A DNA stretch of 64,000 bases from Micromonospora_I sp040659735 (GCF_040659735.1 NZ_JBFANZ010000002.1:124001-188000); one strand, 5' to 3'. Positions 24,917-36,040 are shown, counted from the stretch's first letter. Program-made: numbers and translations. The notes: generated by a model from the sequence alone, not told the origin.

Positions 24917-25798
24917 ATGTCTGACAGATTCCGCCGCAGCGCGCCGGCATCGCGACGCGGGTCCGGATCCGGGATGGGGCTGGTCCGCGCGAGTCACCCC
25001 GAGCCCGCGGTCGCGGTCACCACCGTAACGGCCCTGTTGGCGTGGGGCGTCGGGCACGAGCCCGGCACCGGGCTCGCCGTCGCCGGCGCGATCCTGGCCA
25101 GCCAACTCGCCGTCGGCTGGATCAACGACGCGCTCGACGCGGATCGCGACACGCTGGCCGGCCGGGCGGACAAGCCGATCCCGACCGGCGCCGTACGCCG
25201 GCGGACCGTGGTGATCGCCGGGGTGCTGGCCGCGCTGACCACACCACTGGTGGCGCTGCACGCCAACGGGGTCGCCGCCGCCTGCATGACCCTCGCACTG
25301 GTGTCGGCGCTGCTCTACAACTGGCCGCTCAAGACCACCCCGGTCTCCGTCCTCCCCTACATGGTCTCGTTCGGCGCCCTGCCGGCCTTCGTCGTGCTGG
25401 CGCTGCCCGGCAGTCCCGCCCCTCCGGTCTGGCTGGTCGCCGCCGGGGCGCTGCTCGGCGGCGGCGCCCACTTCGCCAACGTGCTGCCGGACTTCGACGA
25501 CGACGCCCGGACCGGCGTGCGCGGCCTTCCGCACCGGATCGGCCCGGCGCGGTCGCGACTCGCCGCGATGGGGCTGCTGCTCGCGGCGACGCTCGTGCTG
25601 GTCTTCGGACCGCCCGGACCGCCGTCGTCGGCCGGCCTCGCCGCGGTCGTGGCCGCCGCCGTGGTGCTGCCCGTCGGGTGGTACGCCAGCCGCGCCGCGC
25701 AACGGCGGGGAGCCCGGTCGGTGGCCGTCTTCCGCGCGGTGATGGTCGTGGCGGTCGTCGACGTGCTGCTGCTGGTGGCCGTCGGCCGGGTGGTGTGA
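24917..25798 (+). CDS. UbiA family prenyltransferase
   Basis: A 293-residue membrane enzyme with about eight to nine helices that moves an isoprenyl chain to an aromatic acceptor. Both Asp-rich metal sites are present: N70-D71-x-x-D74-x-D76 (GWINDALDADRD) and a second at 192-196 (LPDFDDD), with the following Arg. YNWPLKTTP resembles the conserved loop of the family. It is divergent from the methyltransferase gene and probably completes the pathway of that operon. Chlorophyll- or menaquinone-type UbiA enzymes are alternatives, but no mbn/men genes are nearby. Confidence 0.9.
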   Translation: MSDRFRRSAPASRRGSGSGMGLVRASHPEPAVAVTTVTALLAWGVGHEPGTGLAVAGAILASQLAVGWINDALDADRDTLAGRADKPIPTGAVRRRTVVIAGVLAALTTPLVALHANGVAAACMTLALVSALLYNWPLKTTPVSVLPYMVSFGALPAFVVLALPGSPAPPVWLVAAGALLGGGAHFANVLPDFDDDARTGVRGLPHRIGPARSRLAAMGLLLAATLVLVFGPPGPPSSAGLAAVVAAAVVLPVGWYASRAAQRRGARSVAVFRAVMVVAVVDVLLLVAVGRVV

Positions 25799-25933
25799 CG
25801 TGGTGTTTCGCGGAATGGCGGGTCGGCGCCGATCGCGGATCACGGGCAACTACGCTGGAACGCGGTCTGCGCGGGTGTAACCACCGCGCCCGGTGCCCAG
25901 TGTCGGGCGCTGATCGCAACGAGGAGGACCCAC

Positions 25934-26713
25934 GTGACGCGCTCGATCCGGGGAACGCGCCGGGCCGCGGTGCTGCTGGCCGGCGCCGCCGCCACCACCC
26001 TGCTGGTGTCCGGCTGCGGAGCAGGTCAGATCGCCGAAACCGCCGCGAAGGCGTCGGCCGTGCCGGGAGTGAACGTCGACTCCGCGGACGGTTCGATCCA
26101 GCTGCGCAATCTGCTGGTCGCCTACAAGGACACGAAGGGCTACCCGCAGGGTGGCAGCGCGCCGATCACGGTGGCGATCTACAACGCGTCCGATGCCCCG
26201 ATCTCCGTACGGGTCACGAGCGCCCCGTCGACCGACCCGACGGCCGGGGACACCCTGGTGTCCGGCCGGTCGGTCGTGCTCGGCCGTGGCGCTTCGGCGA
26301 GCCCCTCCGCCTCGGCCACCCCGGGTGGCGCGGCCGGCGCGAACGCTTCGCCCAGCCCCAGCGGTTCGGCCAGCCCGAGCGGTTCCGCGAGCCCCAGTGG
26401 TTCCGCGAGCCCCAGTGGTTCGGCGAGCGCGAGCCCTTCCGCCAGTGCTTCCCCGACACGGGAGCCCGAGCGGCCCGCGGTGATCACCGTCCCGGCCGGC
26501 GGCTCGGTGCACTTCGGCGTGGACAGCCGCGAGCCGCTGCAGGTGACCGGGCTCGACAAGGCGTTCGTCCCCGGCAAGTCGGTGAACCTGCTCTTCGAGT
26601 TCGAGCGCAACGGCAAGCGGCAGGAGATCCGGACGACAGCGCCGATGGTCGTGCCGCTCAGCCCGGCGCCCCGGGGCAGCAACGAGCACGAGGACGCCAC
26701 CAAGGCGCACTGA
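25934..26713 (+). CDS. Lipoprotein with Ser-Pro repeat linker
   Basis: The protein has 259 residues. A twin-basic start and hydrophobic stretch lead to lipobox LVSGC. A strand-rich domain (QLRNLLVAYKDTKGYP, ITVAIYNASDAP) is interrupted by a 60-residue low-complexity linker of GSASPS units, then continues (VPAGGSVHFG ... VNLLFEFERNGK). This is the pattern of actinobacterial copper-chaperone-like or DUF4232-like lipoproteins, but no metal motif is seen. GTG 25934 has GAGGAGG upstream. A strong terminator follows at 26742-26773. Confidence 0.78.
   Translation: MTRSIRGTRRAAVLLAGAAATTLLVSGCGAGQIAETAAKASAVPGVNVDSADGSIQLRNLLVAYKDTKGYPQGGSAPITVAIYNASDAPISVRVTSAPSTDPTAGDTLVSGRSVVLGRGASASPSASATPGGAAGANASPSPSGSASPSGSASPSGSASPSGSASASPSASASPTREPERPAVITVPAGGSVHFGVDSREPLQVTGLDKAFVPGKSVNLLFEFERNGKRQEIRTTAPMVVPLSPAPRGSNEHEDATKAH
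26360..26431 (+). repeat. 18-base tandem repeat, four units
   Basis: Units starting at 26360, 26378, 26396 and 26414 encode Ser-Gly-Ser-Ala-Ser-Pro or close variants in frame. Differences are mostly synonymous, so slippage may change linker length between strains. Confidence 0.8.
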
Positions 26714-26741
26714 CGGCTGAGCACGACAACGAGTTACCGGC

Positions 26742-26773
26742 CGGGCCGGGCGTGGCGAGCCACGCCCGGCCCG
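26742..26773 (+). terminator. Strong hairpin after the lipoprotein gene
   Basis: Fifteen-base perfect arms (26742-26756 and 26759-26773) flank a two-base centre and are followed by TTTCGTCTT. Confidence 0.75.
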
Positions 26774-26792
26774 TTTCGTCTTACCCGTTGGC

Positions 26793-26798
26793 TAGCGT
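26793..26798 (+). promoter_or_regulatory. radA: Likely leaderless -10 box of radA
   Basis: TAGCGT followed by six bases and GTG 26805; no ribosome site is visible. Confidence 0.5.
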
Positions 26799-26804
26799 TC
26801 TGCC

Positions 26805-28235
26805 GTGACTTCCCGATCCGGCCCCCGTGCCACTGCCGCGCGATCGCGCGAGCCCCGGCCGGCCTTCGAGTGCGACGCCTGCGGCCACCAGCCCCCGAAA
26901 TGGGTGGGGCGGTGCCCGGAGTGCGGCGAGTGGGGGTCGGTGATCGAGTCGACCCTGACGGGTCCGGTCGTCTCCGGCCGGGTGGTGAGCTCGCGGATGC
27001 CCGCCGAGCCGGCCCGCCCCATCTCGACGATCAGCGCCGCGCCGGCCAAGGCCCGCCCGACGGGGGTGGCCGAGCTCGACCGGGTGCTCGGGGGTGGACT
27101 CGTGCCCGGCGCGGTCGTGCTGCTCGCCGGTGAGCCGGGGGTGGGCAAGTCGACCCTCCTGCTCGACGTCGCCCAGCAGTGGGCGGCCGGCTCGGGCACT
27201 CCCTCGCTCGTCGTCAGCGGCGAGGAATCGGTGAGCCAGGTGCGGCTCCGGGCGGAACGGATGGGCGCCCTGCACGACCAGCTCTACCTGGCGGCGGAGA
27301 ACGATCTGGGCGCGGTCCTCGGCCACCTCGACGCGGTCAAGCCGGGGCTGCTCGTGCTCGACTCGGTGCAGACCATCTCGACGCCGGGGACCGAGGGCGT
27401 GCCGGGTGGGGTCACGCAGGTCCGCGCGGTCACCGCGGCGCTGGTCTCCATCGCGAAGGAACGCAACATCGCCACCGTGCTGGTCGGCCACGTCACCAAG
27501 GACGGTCAGGTCGCGGGGCCCCGGGTGCTCGAGCACCTCGTCGACGTGGTCCTGCACTTCGAGGGCGACAAGCATTCGTCGCTGCGCATGGTGCGTGGTG
27601 TGAAGAACCGGTTCGGGGCCGCCGACGAGGTCGGTTGCTTCGAGATGCACGAAGGCGGCATCACGAGCCTGGCCGACCCGTCCGGGCTCTTCCTGACCCG
27701 CTACGCCGAGGCGGTTCCCGGCACCTGCGTGACGGTCGCGATGGAGGGTCGCCGGGCGCTGCTCACCGAAGTGCAGGCGCTCATCGGGGCGACGGTGGCG
27801 GGATCACCACGACGCACGGTGTCGGGACTGGACGGCGCCCGGCTGGCGATGGTCCTCGCCGTGCTGCAGCGCCGCACCGAGCGTCTGACCCTGCACGACC
27901 GGGAGGTCTTCGCGGCGACCGTGGGTGGCATCCGGGTGGTGGAGCCGGCGGCGGACCTCGCCGTCGCGCTCGCCGTCGCCTCCGGCGGGCTCAACCTGGC
28001 GATCGCACCGCGGCTGGTCGCGATCGGCGAGGTGGGGCTCACCGGCGAGGTGCGCCGGGTCGGCGCGGTTCCCCGCCGCCTGGCGGAGGCCGCACGCCTC
28101 GGCTTCCGGTTCGCACTGGTGCCCCCCGGCTGCGGGCCCGAATCGACCGGAGTTAAGCCGGAGAACATGCGCGTGACAGAGGTCACTGACGTCCGCGCGG
28201 CGCTGCAGTGGGCGGCAAAGGTGTCGGCCGAGTGA
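26805..28235 (+). CDS. radA: DNA repair protein RadA (Sms)
   Basis: The 476 residues contain a four-Cys zinc finger (CDACGHQPPKWVGRCPECGEW, split by its loop), a RecA-like ATPase with Walker A GEPGVGKST near residue 110, the RadA-specific KNRFG motif near residue 266 and a C-terminal Lon-protease-like domain (LNLAIAPRLVAIGEVGLTGEVR). RadA helps process recombination intermediates and branch migration. It is followed by disA on the same strand, a pair found widely, and the DisA/RadA proteins are known to act together on DNA damage. Confidence 0.96.
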   Translation: MTSRSGPRATAARSREPRPAFECDACGHQPPKWVGRCPECGEWGSVIESTLTGPVVSGRVVSSRMPAEPARPISTISAAPAKARPTGVAELDRVLGGGLVPGAVVLLAGEPGVGKSTLLLDVAQQWAAGSGTPSLVVSGEESVSQVRLRAERMGALHDQLYLAAENDLGAVLGHLDAVKPGLLVLDSVQTISTPGTEGVPGGVTQVRAVTAALVSIAKERNIATVLVGHVTKDGQVAGPRVLEHLVDVVLHFEGDKHSSLRMVRGVKNRFGAADEVGCFEMHEGGITSLADPSGLFLTRYAEAVPGTCVTVAMEGRRALLTEVQALIGATVAGSPRRTVSGLDGARLAMVLAVLQRRTERLTLHDREVFAATVGGIRVVEPAADLAVALAVASGGLNLAIAPRLVAIGEVGLTGEVRRVGAVPRRLAEAARLGFRFALVPPGCGPESTGVKPENMRVTEVTDVRAALQWAAKVSAE

Positions 28236-28430
28236 TGCCGCCGCGGCGTCCGCCAGGGGTTATTCCGGCCGGCACCGCCGGACAAGAGCCGCCAACACGG
28301 CTCAACCGGGCAGCCTTCGGCCTCCGGATCGACGGGCGTAGCCGCATCCCTCTCCTGCGCCGCGCGCTGCGGCCCGGCCGCCCGGGGCAGAGCGCAGTAA
28401 CCGCGACAGCACCGAGCGCATGACGGTCCG

Positions 28431-28436
28431 TAGACT
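28431..28436 (+). promoter_or_regulatory. disA: Likely leaderless -10 box of disA
   Basis: TAGACT, six bases, then GTG 28443. This supports the second of the two possible GTG starts and a promoter separate from radA. Confidence 0.5.
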
Positions 28437-28442
28437 GTGCCC

Positions 28443-29630
28443 GTGCCGATCGACCGCGATGCGAACAGAGCCGCCAGCGCCAGCCCCCCGGGCCGCGCCG
28501 GCGTCGTCGGCTCGCCTGCGCGCCCCATCAGCGTCAGCGGGAGCACCCTGAGCGGGTCCGGCCCCACCGGGGACCCACTCCGCGCCAACCTCGCCCTGAT
28601 GGCCCCCGGGACCGCGCTGCGCGACGGCCTGGAGCGGATCCTGCGGGGACGCACCGGCGCCCTGATCGTGCTCGGCTACGACAAGGTGGTCGAGTCGCTC
28701 TGCACCGGCGGCTTCCCGCTCGACGTCGAATTCTCGTCCACCCGCGTGCGCGAGCTGTGCAAGATGGACGGCGCGGTCGTGCTCTCCAGCGACGGCACCC
28801 GCATTGTGCGGGCCGCCGTGCACCTGATGCCGGACCCGTCCATCCCGACGGAAGAGTCCGGCACCCGCCACCGCACCGCTGAGCGGGTCGGCCGGCAGAC
28901 CGGCTACCCCGTCATCTCGGTCAGCCAGTCGATGCGGATCATCAGCCTCTACGTCAACGGGCAGCGGCACGTCCTCGACGACTCGGCGGCCATCCTGTCC
29001 CGCGCCAACCAGGCGCTCGCGACGCTGGAGCGTTACAAGCTACGGCTGGACGAGGTCTCCGGCACGCTCTCCGCCCTGGAGATCGAGGACCTGGTGACGG
29101 TCCGCGACGCGGTCGCCGTCGTACAGCGCCTGGAGATGGTCCGTCGGATCGCCGACGAGATCTCCGGTTACGTCGTCGAGCTCGGCACGGACGGCCGGCT
29201 GCTCGCGCTGCAGCTCGACGAGCTCATGGCCGGCGTCGACGCCGACCGCACGCTGGTCATCCGCGACTACCTGCCGATCGGCCGGAAGGCCCGCACCCTC
29301 GACGAGGCGCTGGTCGAGCTCGATCTGCTGACGTCGACCGAGTTGATCGACCTGGTCGCGGTCGCCAAGTCGATCGGCTATCCGGGCGCATCCGACGCCC
29401 TGGACGCCGCCGTGAGCCCGCGCGGGTTCCGGCTGCTCGCCAAGGTGCCGCGCCTGCCCGGCATGGTGGTCGACCGGCTGGTCGATCACTTCGGGAGCCT
29501 GCAGCGGCTGCTCGGCGCCACCGTCGAGGATCTGCAGGCGGTCGAAGGCGTCGGCGACGCGCGCGCCCGCGGCGTACGGGAAGGGTTGTCCCGGCTCGCC
29601 GAGGCCTCCATCTTGGAACGCTACGTCTGA
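28443..29630 (+). CDS. disA: DNA integrity scanning protein, diadenylate cyclase
   Basis: Makes cyclic di-AMP from two ATP and senses branched DNA. The 395 residues carry the DAC domain with its signature DGA (about 109-111) and RHR (about 142-144) motifs, a linker of helices and a C-terminal helix-hairpin-helix DNA-binding domain (VEGVGDARARGVREGLSRL). Residues 1-45 are Ser/Gly-rich and disordered, longer than in Bacillus. GTG 28443 gives MPIDRD; an in-frame GTG at 28437 adds two residues but overlaps the putative promoter spacer. Confidence 0.95.
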   Translation: MPIDRDANRAASASPPGRAGVVGSPARPISVSGSTLSGSGPTGDPLRANLALMAPGTALRDGLERILRGRTGALIVLGYDKVVESLCTGGFPLDVEFSSTRVRELCKMDGAVVLSSDGTRIVRAAVHLMPDPSIPTEESGTRHRTAERVGRQTGYPVISVSQSMRIISLYVNGQRHVLDDSAAILSRANQALATLERYKLRLDEVSGTLSALEIEDLVTVRDAVAVVQRLEMVRRIADEISGYVVELGTDGRLLALQLDELMAGVDADRTLVIRDYLPIGRKARTLDEALVELDLLTSTELIDLVAVAKSIGYPGASDALDAAVSPRGFRLLAKVPRLPGMVVDRLVDHFGSLQRLLGATVEDLQAVEGVGDARARGVREGLSRLAEASILERYV

Positions 29631-29633
29631 CCG

Positions 29634-30341
29634 TCAGGCCTTGATAGTGAGCTTCACCGGGTCACTCACCTTGCTGCCGACGCGACCGAAGAGCTGGTAT
29701 TCGCCGGGCTGCGGGTACGGGCCGGCAGCCGTGCCGTTGGCGCAGCGGCTGGAGTCCCGGCCGTTCCAGGAGACCTGATATTCGCGTTCGAAGCCGGGCG
29801 CGAACGCCTCCACCCTCGACCCCTTGAGGACGCCGCACTTGTCGGACGACCAGACCGGCTGGGCAGCCAGCTTGATGTAGATCTCCTGCAGGTCCGCGCC
29901 CACGTCGCGGCTACAGGTGCGGTTGGCGAGGTTCTTGATTTTCAGCCGGAGTTCGATCGTCACACCCACCTTGGGGGCGTTCTGCGACGCGACCGGAGTC
30001 ACCGAGATCTCCGCGTCCGTACACGCGTCACCGACCGGCACCCCCGGCGCGGCCGGCTCCGGGGCCGGCTGGCTCTCACCCGGCGGGTCGGCGCTCTCCG
30101 CCGGTGGAACGGCTTCCTCCGACCCGGGCGGGGCACCGGTCTCCGGTGTCAGCAGGGCCGGGCCGGTCGGCGTCGGAGCGTTGGGGCTCGATGAGCCGCT
30201 CGCTCCGGTCTTCTCGCCGGAACGTCCGGGACCGCTGCAGGAATAGGCGAGGACCATCAGGAACAGAAACAACGCGCCGAGCACGACGGCTCGTCGCCGC
30301 CAGTAGACGGCGGATGGCAGTGGGCCGACCGTCAGTCGCAT
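29634..30341 (-). CDS. Membrane-anchored protein with Pro-rich linker
   Basis: The protein has 235 residues: one membrane helix (about residues 17-37) ending in Ser-Cys, a Ser/Thr/Pro/Glu-rich linker (to about 105), then a beta-sandwich-like domain with four Cys (GDACTDAEISVTP, NRTCSRDVG, DKCGVLKG, RCANG) that probably forms two disulfides outside the cell. ATG 30341 has GTGAGGG upstream. The domain resembles those that bind cell-wall or protein partners, but I do not recognise a family. It starts three bases after the converging disA stop. Confidence 0.72.
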   Translation of the reverse strand: MRLTVGPLPSAVYWRRRAVVLGALFLFLMVLAYSCSGPGRSGEKTGASGSSSPNAPTPTGPALLTPETGAPPGSEEAVPPAESADPPGESQPAPEPAAPGVPVGDACTDAEISVTPVASQNAPKVGVTIELRLKIKNLANRTCSRDVGADLQEIYIKLAAQPVWSSDKCGVLKGSRVEAFAPGFEREYQVSWNGRDSSRCANGTAAGPYPQPGEYQLFGRVGSKVSDPVKLTIKA

Positions 30342-30437
30342 GATGCCCTCACCGTATCGGGGTGGATCGCGTCGGTCCCGGCGACGCGCCGGGGTGACGC
30401 GCACAGGCGCGTCCCCGATTTCAGAGACCGTTGTGCG

Positions 30438-30998
30438 TCACAGGTACACCTTGCGTTGGTATACCGCATGCGCCCCCGCGACCCGGTCCAGGAAGAGCAG
30501 CCCGGCGCAGTGGTCGATCTCGTGCTGCAGGGCACGCGCCTCGAACCCGTCGGTGGACAACCGTACCGGCTCGCCGGTCCCGGGAAGGACCGCCTCCACC
30601 ACCACACGACTCGCGCGCTTGACGTCACCGGTCAGGTCCGGCACCGACATGCAGCCCTCGCGGCCCGGCCGCCACCGCGTCGCGTCGACCAGGGTGGCGT
30701 TGCAGAGCACGAAGGTCCCGTGGACCGTCAGCGATTTCGGATGGCCGGTCACGTCGACGGCGAACACCCGGGCGCCGACGCCGATCTGCGGGGCGGCCAG
30801 ACCGACACAGCCGGGCGACACCCGCATCGTGGCGATCAGATCCGCGGCAAGCTGAACGGTCTCCGCGGAGGTCGGGTCCACCTCCTCACCCGCCCGGCTG
30901 AGCACCGCGTCGGGAGCCGTGACGACCGGCTGTACCTGCCCCGGTACGCCGAGCGCGTCGACATCCCAGCCACCCAGGGCGGTAGTCTCGCCGCTCAC
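30438..30998 (-). CDS. def: Peptide deformylase
   Basis: Removes the formyl group from the initiator Met of new proteins. The 186 residues contain all three motifs: GCVGLAAPQIG (about 63-73), EGCMSVP with metal ligand Cys116, and QHEIDHCAGLLFLD with His159, catalytic Glu160 and His163. GTG 30998 overlaps the stop of the upstream ACT gene by four bases, so the two are coupled. Confidence 0.95.
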   Translation of the reverse strand: MSGETTALGGWDVDALGVPGQVQPVVTAPDAVLSRAGEEVDPTSAETVQLAADLIATMRVSPGCVGLAAPQIGVGARVFAVDVTGHPKSLTVHGTFVLCNATLVDATRWRPGREGCMSVPDLTGDVKRASRVVVEAVLPGTGEPVRLSTDGFEARALQHEIDHCAGLLFLDRVAGAHAVYQRKVYL

Positions 30999-31507
30999 AG
31001 CACGTCCGACTCGGAGCGCCGCAGGGTCACCTCGACGTCGAGGCGGGCGGCCACCTCGGCGAGCCGGGCCGACACCTGCTCCTCGACGTCCGGCGCCAAC
31101 TCCACCTCGGCGATGAGGACGTAGAGCGGCCCGGTCAGCCGGGTGGTGAGGTCGGTGACGCTTCCGCCGGACTCGGCCAGCACGCGGGTCACCGCCGCGA
31201 CGATGCCGAGGCGGTCCGCGCCGTACACGCTCATCAGGTACGGCTCGCCGGCCTGCGAAGCCTGCCCGTCGGAGCGGACCGCCCGTACCGTCGCCAGCAG
31301 TTGGCCGTCGGCGGTCAGCGGTTCGAGCGCGGTTTCGACGTCGGCGACGGCGGGCCCCGAGCAGACCAGCGTCATCGCGAAGTGCCCACGCAACCGGGTC
31401 ATGGTCGAGTCCGTCAGGTTGGCGCCGAGCCCGGCGAGCACCTCCGCGACGTCCGCGACGATGCCGGGCCGGTCCTGACCGATCACGGTGATCGCGAGCT
31501 CATTCAT
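30995..31507 (-). CDS. Two-ACT-domain amino-acid-binding protein (GcvR-like)
   Basis: The 170 residues form two ACT domains: LAITVIGQDRPGIVADVAEVLAGLGANL (1-80) and SVYGADRLGIVAAVTRVLAESGGSVTDL (90-165). Such proteins bind amino acids, often serine or glycine, and act as regulators; E. coli GcvR is the best-known relative. No effector domain is fused. ATG 31507 is chosen because family members begin immediately with the first strand; a longer frame upstream lacks any match. It is cotranscribed with def. Confidence 0.85.
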   Translation of the reverse strand: MNELAITVIGQDRPGIVADVAEVLAGLGANLTDSTMTRLRGHFAMTLVCSGPAVADVETALEPLTADGQLLATVRAVRSDGQASQAGEPYLMSVYGADRLGIVAAVTRVLAESGGSVTDLTTRLTGPLYVLIAEVELAPDVEEQVSARLAEVAARLDVEVTLRRSESDVL

Positions 31508-31680
31508 CCGGGCAGTCTGCCCGATCCGGAGCTGCGGCCGGGGTGACCTGGCCGGCGCGTCCACGCTGCGGGACGTGACGGTCGTCATGCGGCCCCGGAC
31601 CGCATCCGGATGCGGAGGCTATCCCCCGGCGGTGACCCGGCGGCACGGCACGGCGGGGGCGTGACAGGATCGACGGCGCT

Positions 31681-32568
31681 ATGTCGGAGACGAAGCTCGC
31701 CGCCGCGGTGACCCGGTGGTACGACGAGAACGCGCGCGATCTGCCGTGGCGGGAGCCCGACGTCGGGGCGTGGGCGATCCTGGTCAGCGAGATCATGCTG
31801 CAGCAGACCCCGGTCGTCCGGGTGCTGCCGGCCTGGCGGGCGTGGCTCGCCCGCTGGCCCACCCCGGCGGCGCTGGCGGCCGATACCCCGGCTGAGGCGA
31901 TCCGCATGTGGGGCCGGCTGGGCTATCCGCGGCGGGCGCTGCGGCTGCGCGAGTGTGCGATCGCGATCGTGGAGCGGCACGGCGGCACGGTCCCGACGGA
32001 TCTGGACGAATTGCTGGCGCTGCCGGGCGTGGGCACCTACACGGCGCGCGCGGTGGCGGCGTTCGCGTACGGGCAGCGGCATCCCGTGGTGGACACCAAC
32101 GTACGACGCTTCGTCGCGCGCGCCGTCGCTGGCGAACCCGACGCCGGGCCCGCGACCCGGCCGGCGGATCTCGTGGCGACGGCGGCGCTGCTCCCGGTTG
32201 AACCGGCCGCCGCGGCCCGGGCGAGCGCCGCTTTCATGGAGCTCGGCGCGCTGGTCTGCACCGCCCGGGCGCCCCGCTGCGGCGACTGCCCCGTGGCGCT
32301 GACGTGTGCCTGGCACGCCTCGGGCCGCCCCGCGCCGACCGGTCCGACGCGCCGTCCGCAGCGGTACGCCGGCACGGACCGGCAGGTCCGGGGAATGCTG
32401 CTGGCCGTACTGCGGGAGACGGCCGGTCCGGTGCCGCGCGAGCGGCTGGACCTGGTCTGGGCCGACGGCGTGCAGCGGTCGCGGGCGTTGGCGGGTCTGG
32501 TCGAGGACGGGCTGGTCGAGGTGGTCGGCGACGCCTGTGTGCTCGCCGGCGACCACCACGTCACGTGA
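31681..32568 (+). CDS. mutY: A/G-specific adenine DNA glycosylase
   Basis: Removes adenine mispaired with 8-oxoguanine. In the 295 residues, Glu37 in SEIMLQQTPV, the helix-hairpin-helix LPGVGTYTARAVAAFAYG, catalytic Asp138 in VVDTNVRR and the iron-sulfur loop Cys193-x6-Cys200-x2-Cys203-x5-Cys209 are all present. The C-terminal 8-oxoG-recognition region is short. It ends at a strong bidirectional terminator. Confidence 0.96.
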   Translation: MSETKLAAAVTRWYDENARDLPWREPDVGAWAILVSEIMLQQTPVVRVLPAWRAWLARWPTPAALAADTPAEAIRMWGRLGYPRRALRLRECAIAIVERHGGTVPTDLDELLALPGVGTYTARAVAAFAYGQRHPVVDTNVRRFVARAVAGEPDAGPATRPADLVATAALLPVEPAAAARASAAFMELGALVCTARAPRCGDCPVALTCAWHASGRPAPTGPTRRPQRYAGTDRQVRGMLLAVLRETAGPVPRERLDLVWADGVQRSRALAGLVEDGLVEVVGDACVLAGDHHVT

Positions 32569-32590
32569 CCCGGAAGTCGTGAGCAGAAAC

Positions 32591-32637
32591 GAATCGGCCC
32601 CGGTCGGGCGGCGGAGCCGCTCGACCGGGGCCGATTC
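32591..32637. terminator. Bidirectional terminator between mutY and clpC
   Basis: Sixteen-base perfect arms at 32591-32606 and 32622-32637 enclose a further GCGGC/GCCGC stem. It lies between converging genes. Confidence 0.85.
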
Positions 32638-32653
32638 CTAACTGACCAGCCGA

Positions 32654-35185
<2,532 letters not shown>

Positions 35186-35381
35186 GCCCTCGTGCTCCTC
35201 ACGTGCCGTGCGCCATTGATCTGGCGGGGCCAGCGCCCGGACGTCCAGGTGGACGCCCGTGGCAACACTCTATCGCCGCGGACCGACTCTGCTCCTGCCG
35301 TGTCTTGCCCGACCGGACCCTCTCCGCGACGTTTTATCCAACTGTGCAGGCTCCACGGCTGTTCCCCACGCCGAGCCGTCT

Positions 35382-35411
35382 ACGCGCTGAGCGAAATCCC
35401 GCCGAGCGCGT
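35382..35411. promoter_or_regulatory. Inverted repeat upstream of clpC
   Basis: ACGCGCT (35382-35388) and AGCGCGT (35405-35411) form seven-base arms with a 16-base spacer, about 200 bases upstream of clpC. A regulator such as ClgR, which controls clp genes in actinobacteria, is possible but the match is not certain. Confidence 0.25.
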
Positions 35412-35423
35412 CGCGCCGTAGCG

Positions 35424-35487
35424 TCGTCCACAGCCCCCGACGCTTCCGTCCACAGCCTGTGGACAACCCGTCCACGGCTGTGGACAA
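35424..35487. promoter_or_regulatory. Cluster of DnaA-box-like sites
   Basis: Two perfect TTGTCCACA boxes lie on the minus strand (35458-35466 and 35479-35487), with three variants on the plus strand (35424-35432, 35446-35454, 35469-35477). They combine into two palindromes centred about 22 bases apart (35448-35464, 35470-35485). There is no dnaA, dnaN or other origin gene, so this is not oriC as such. Confidence 0.55.
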
Positions 35488-35514
35488 CTCACAGGAGCGG
35501 ACAACCACCCTTAA

Positions 35515-35576
35515 AAAAGGACAGAAAACCCAAAGGCACCGGGTACGCGGCGCAGACGCGCCACGGTCCCGGTGCC
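35515..35576 (-). terminator. Rho-independent terminator of lsr2
   Basis: GGCACCGGG (35535-35543) pairs with CCCGGTGCC (35568-35576) with an inner GC stem. On the minus strand it is followed by a T-rich run ending in six Ts. Confidence 0.8.
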
Positions 35577-35603
35577 AGATGGCCAGCCCTGTTCGGGCAG
35601 AGC

Positions 35604-35954
35604 TCAGCGCCCCGCCTTGGCGTGGTATTCGTCAACGATCTCCTGCGGGATCCGGCCGCGGTCGGAGATGTCCTTGCCTTCCTTCTTGGCCCAGGCGCGG
35701 ATCGCCTTGTTCTGCTCGCGGTCAGCCGCGGCACCACCGCGCCCGCGGGCCGCGCGACCGCCGACCACAACGCCGCCGCGGCCCATCTTCGAGCCCGCCG
35801 CCACGTACGGGGCGAATACGTTCCGCAATTTGTCGGCGTTCTTCGTCGACAGGTCGATCTCGTACTGAACGCCATCGAGCGAGAACTTGACGGTCTCGTC
35901 CGCGTCGCCGCCGTCCAGGTCGTCGACCAGCTTGTGAATGATCTGCTTGGCCAC
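35604..35954 (-). CDS. lsr2: Lsr2 family nucleoid-associated protein
   Basis: A 116-residue DNA-bridging silencer of AT-rich, often horizontally acquired DNA. An N-terminal dimerisation domain (IIHKLVDDLDGGDADETVKFSLDG split over residues 5-28, then YEIDLSTKNADKL) precedes a basic Gly/Arg linker and the C-terminal DNA-binding part IRAWAKKEGKDISDRGRIP with the AT-hook-like RGR. GAAAGG is upstream of ATG 35954. It follows lysS, with which clpC and lsr2 often cluster in actinobacteria. Confidence 0.96.
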   Translation of the reverse strand: MAKQIIHKLVDDLDGGDADETVKFSLDGVQYEIDLSTKNADKLRNVFAPYVAAGSKMGRGGVVVGGRAARGRGGAAADREQNKAIRAWAKKEGKDISDRGRIPQEIVDEYHAKAGR

Positions 35955-36040
35955 GGGCCGGTATCCTTTCGAGCAGGGTGTTCCGCAAACAAGAGAACAA
36001 TAGCTTGAAAGATGCGCCGGACGTCAATAGGACCCGCGAA

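Noticed and set aside
35424..35487. Chromosomal replication origin
   Set aside because: There are DnaA-like boxes but no dnaA, dnaN or AT-rich unwinding region; a secondary binding site is more likely.
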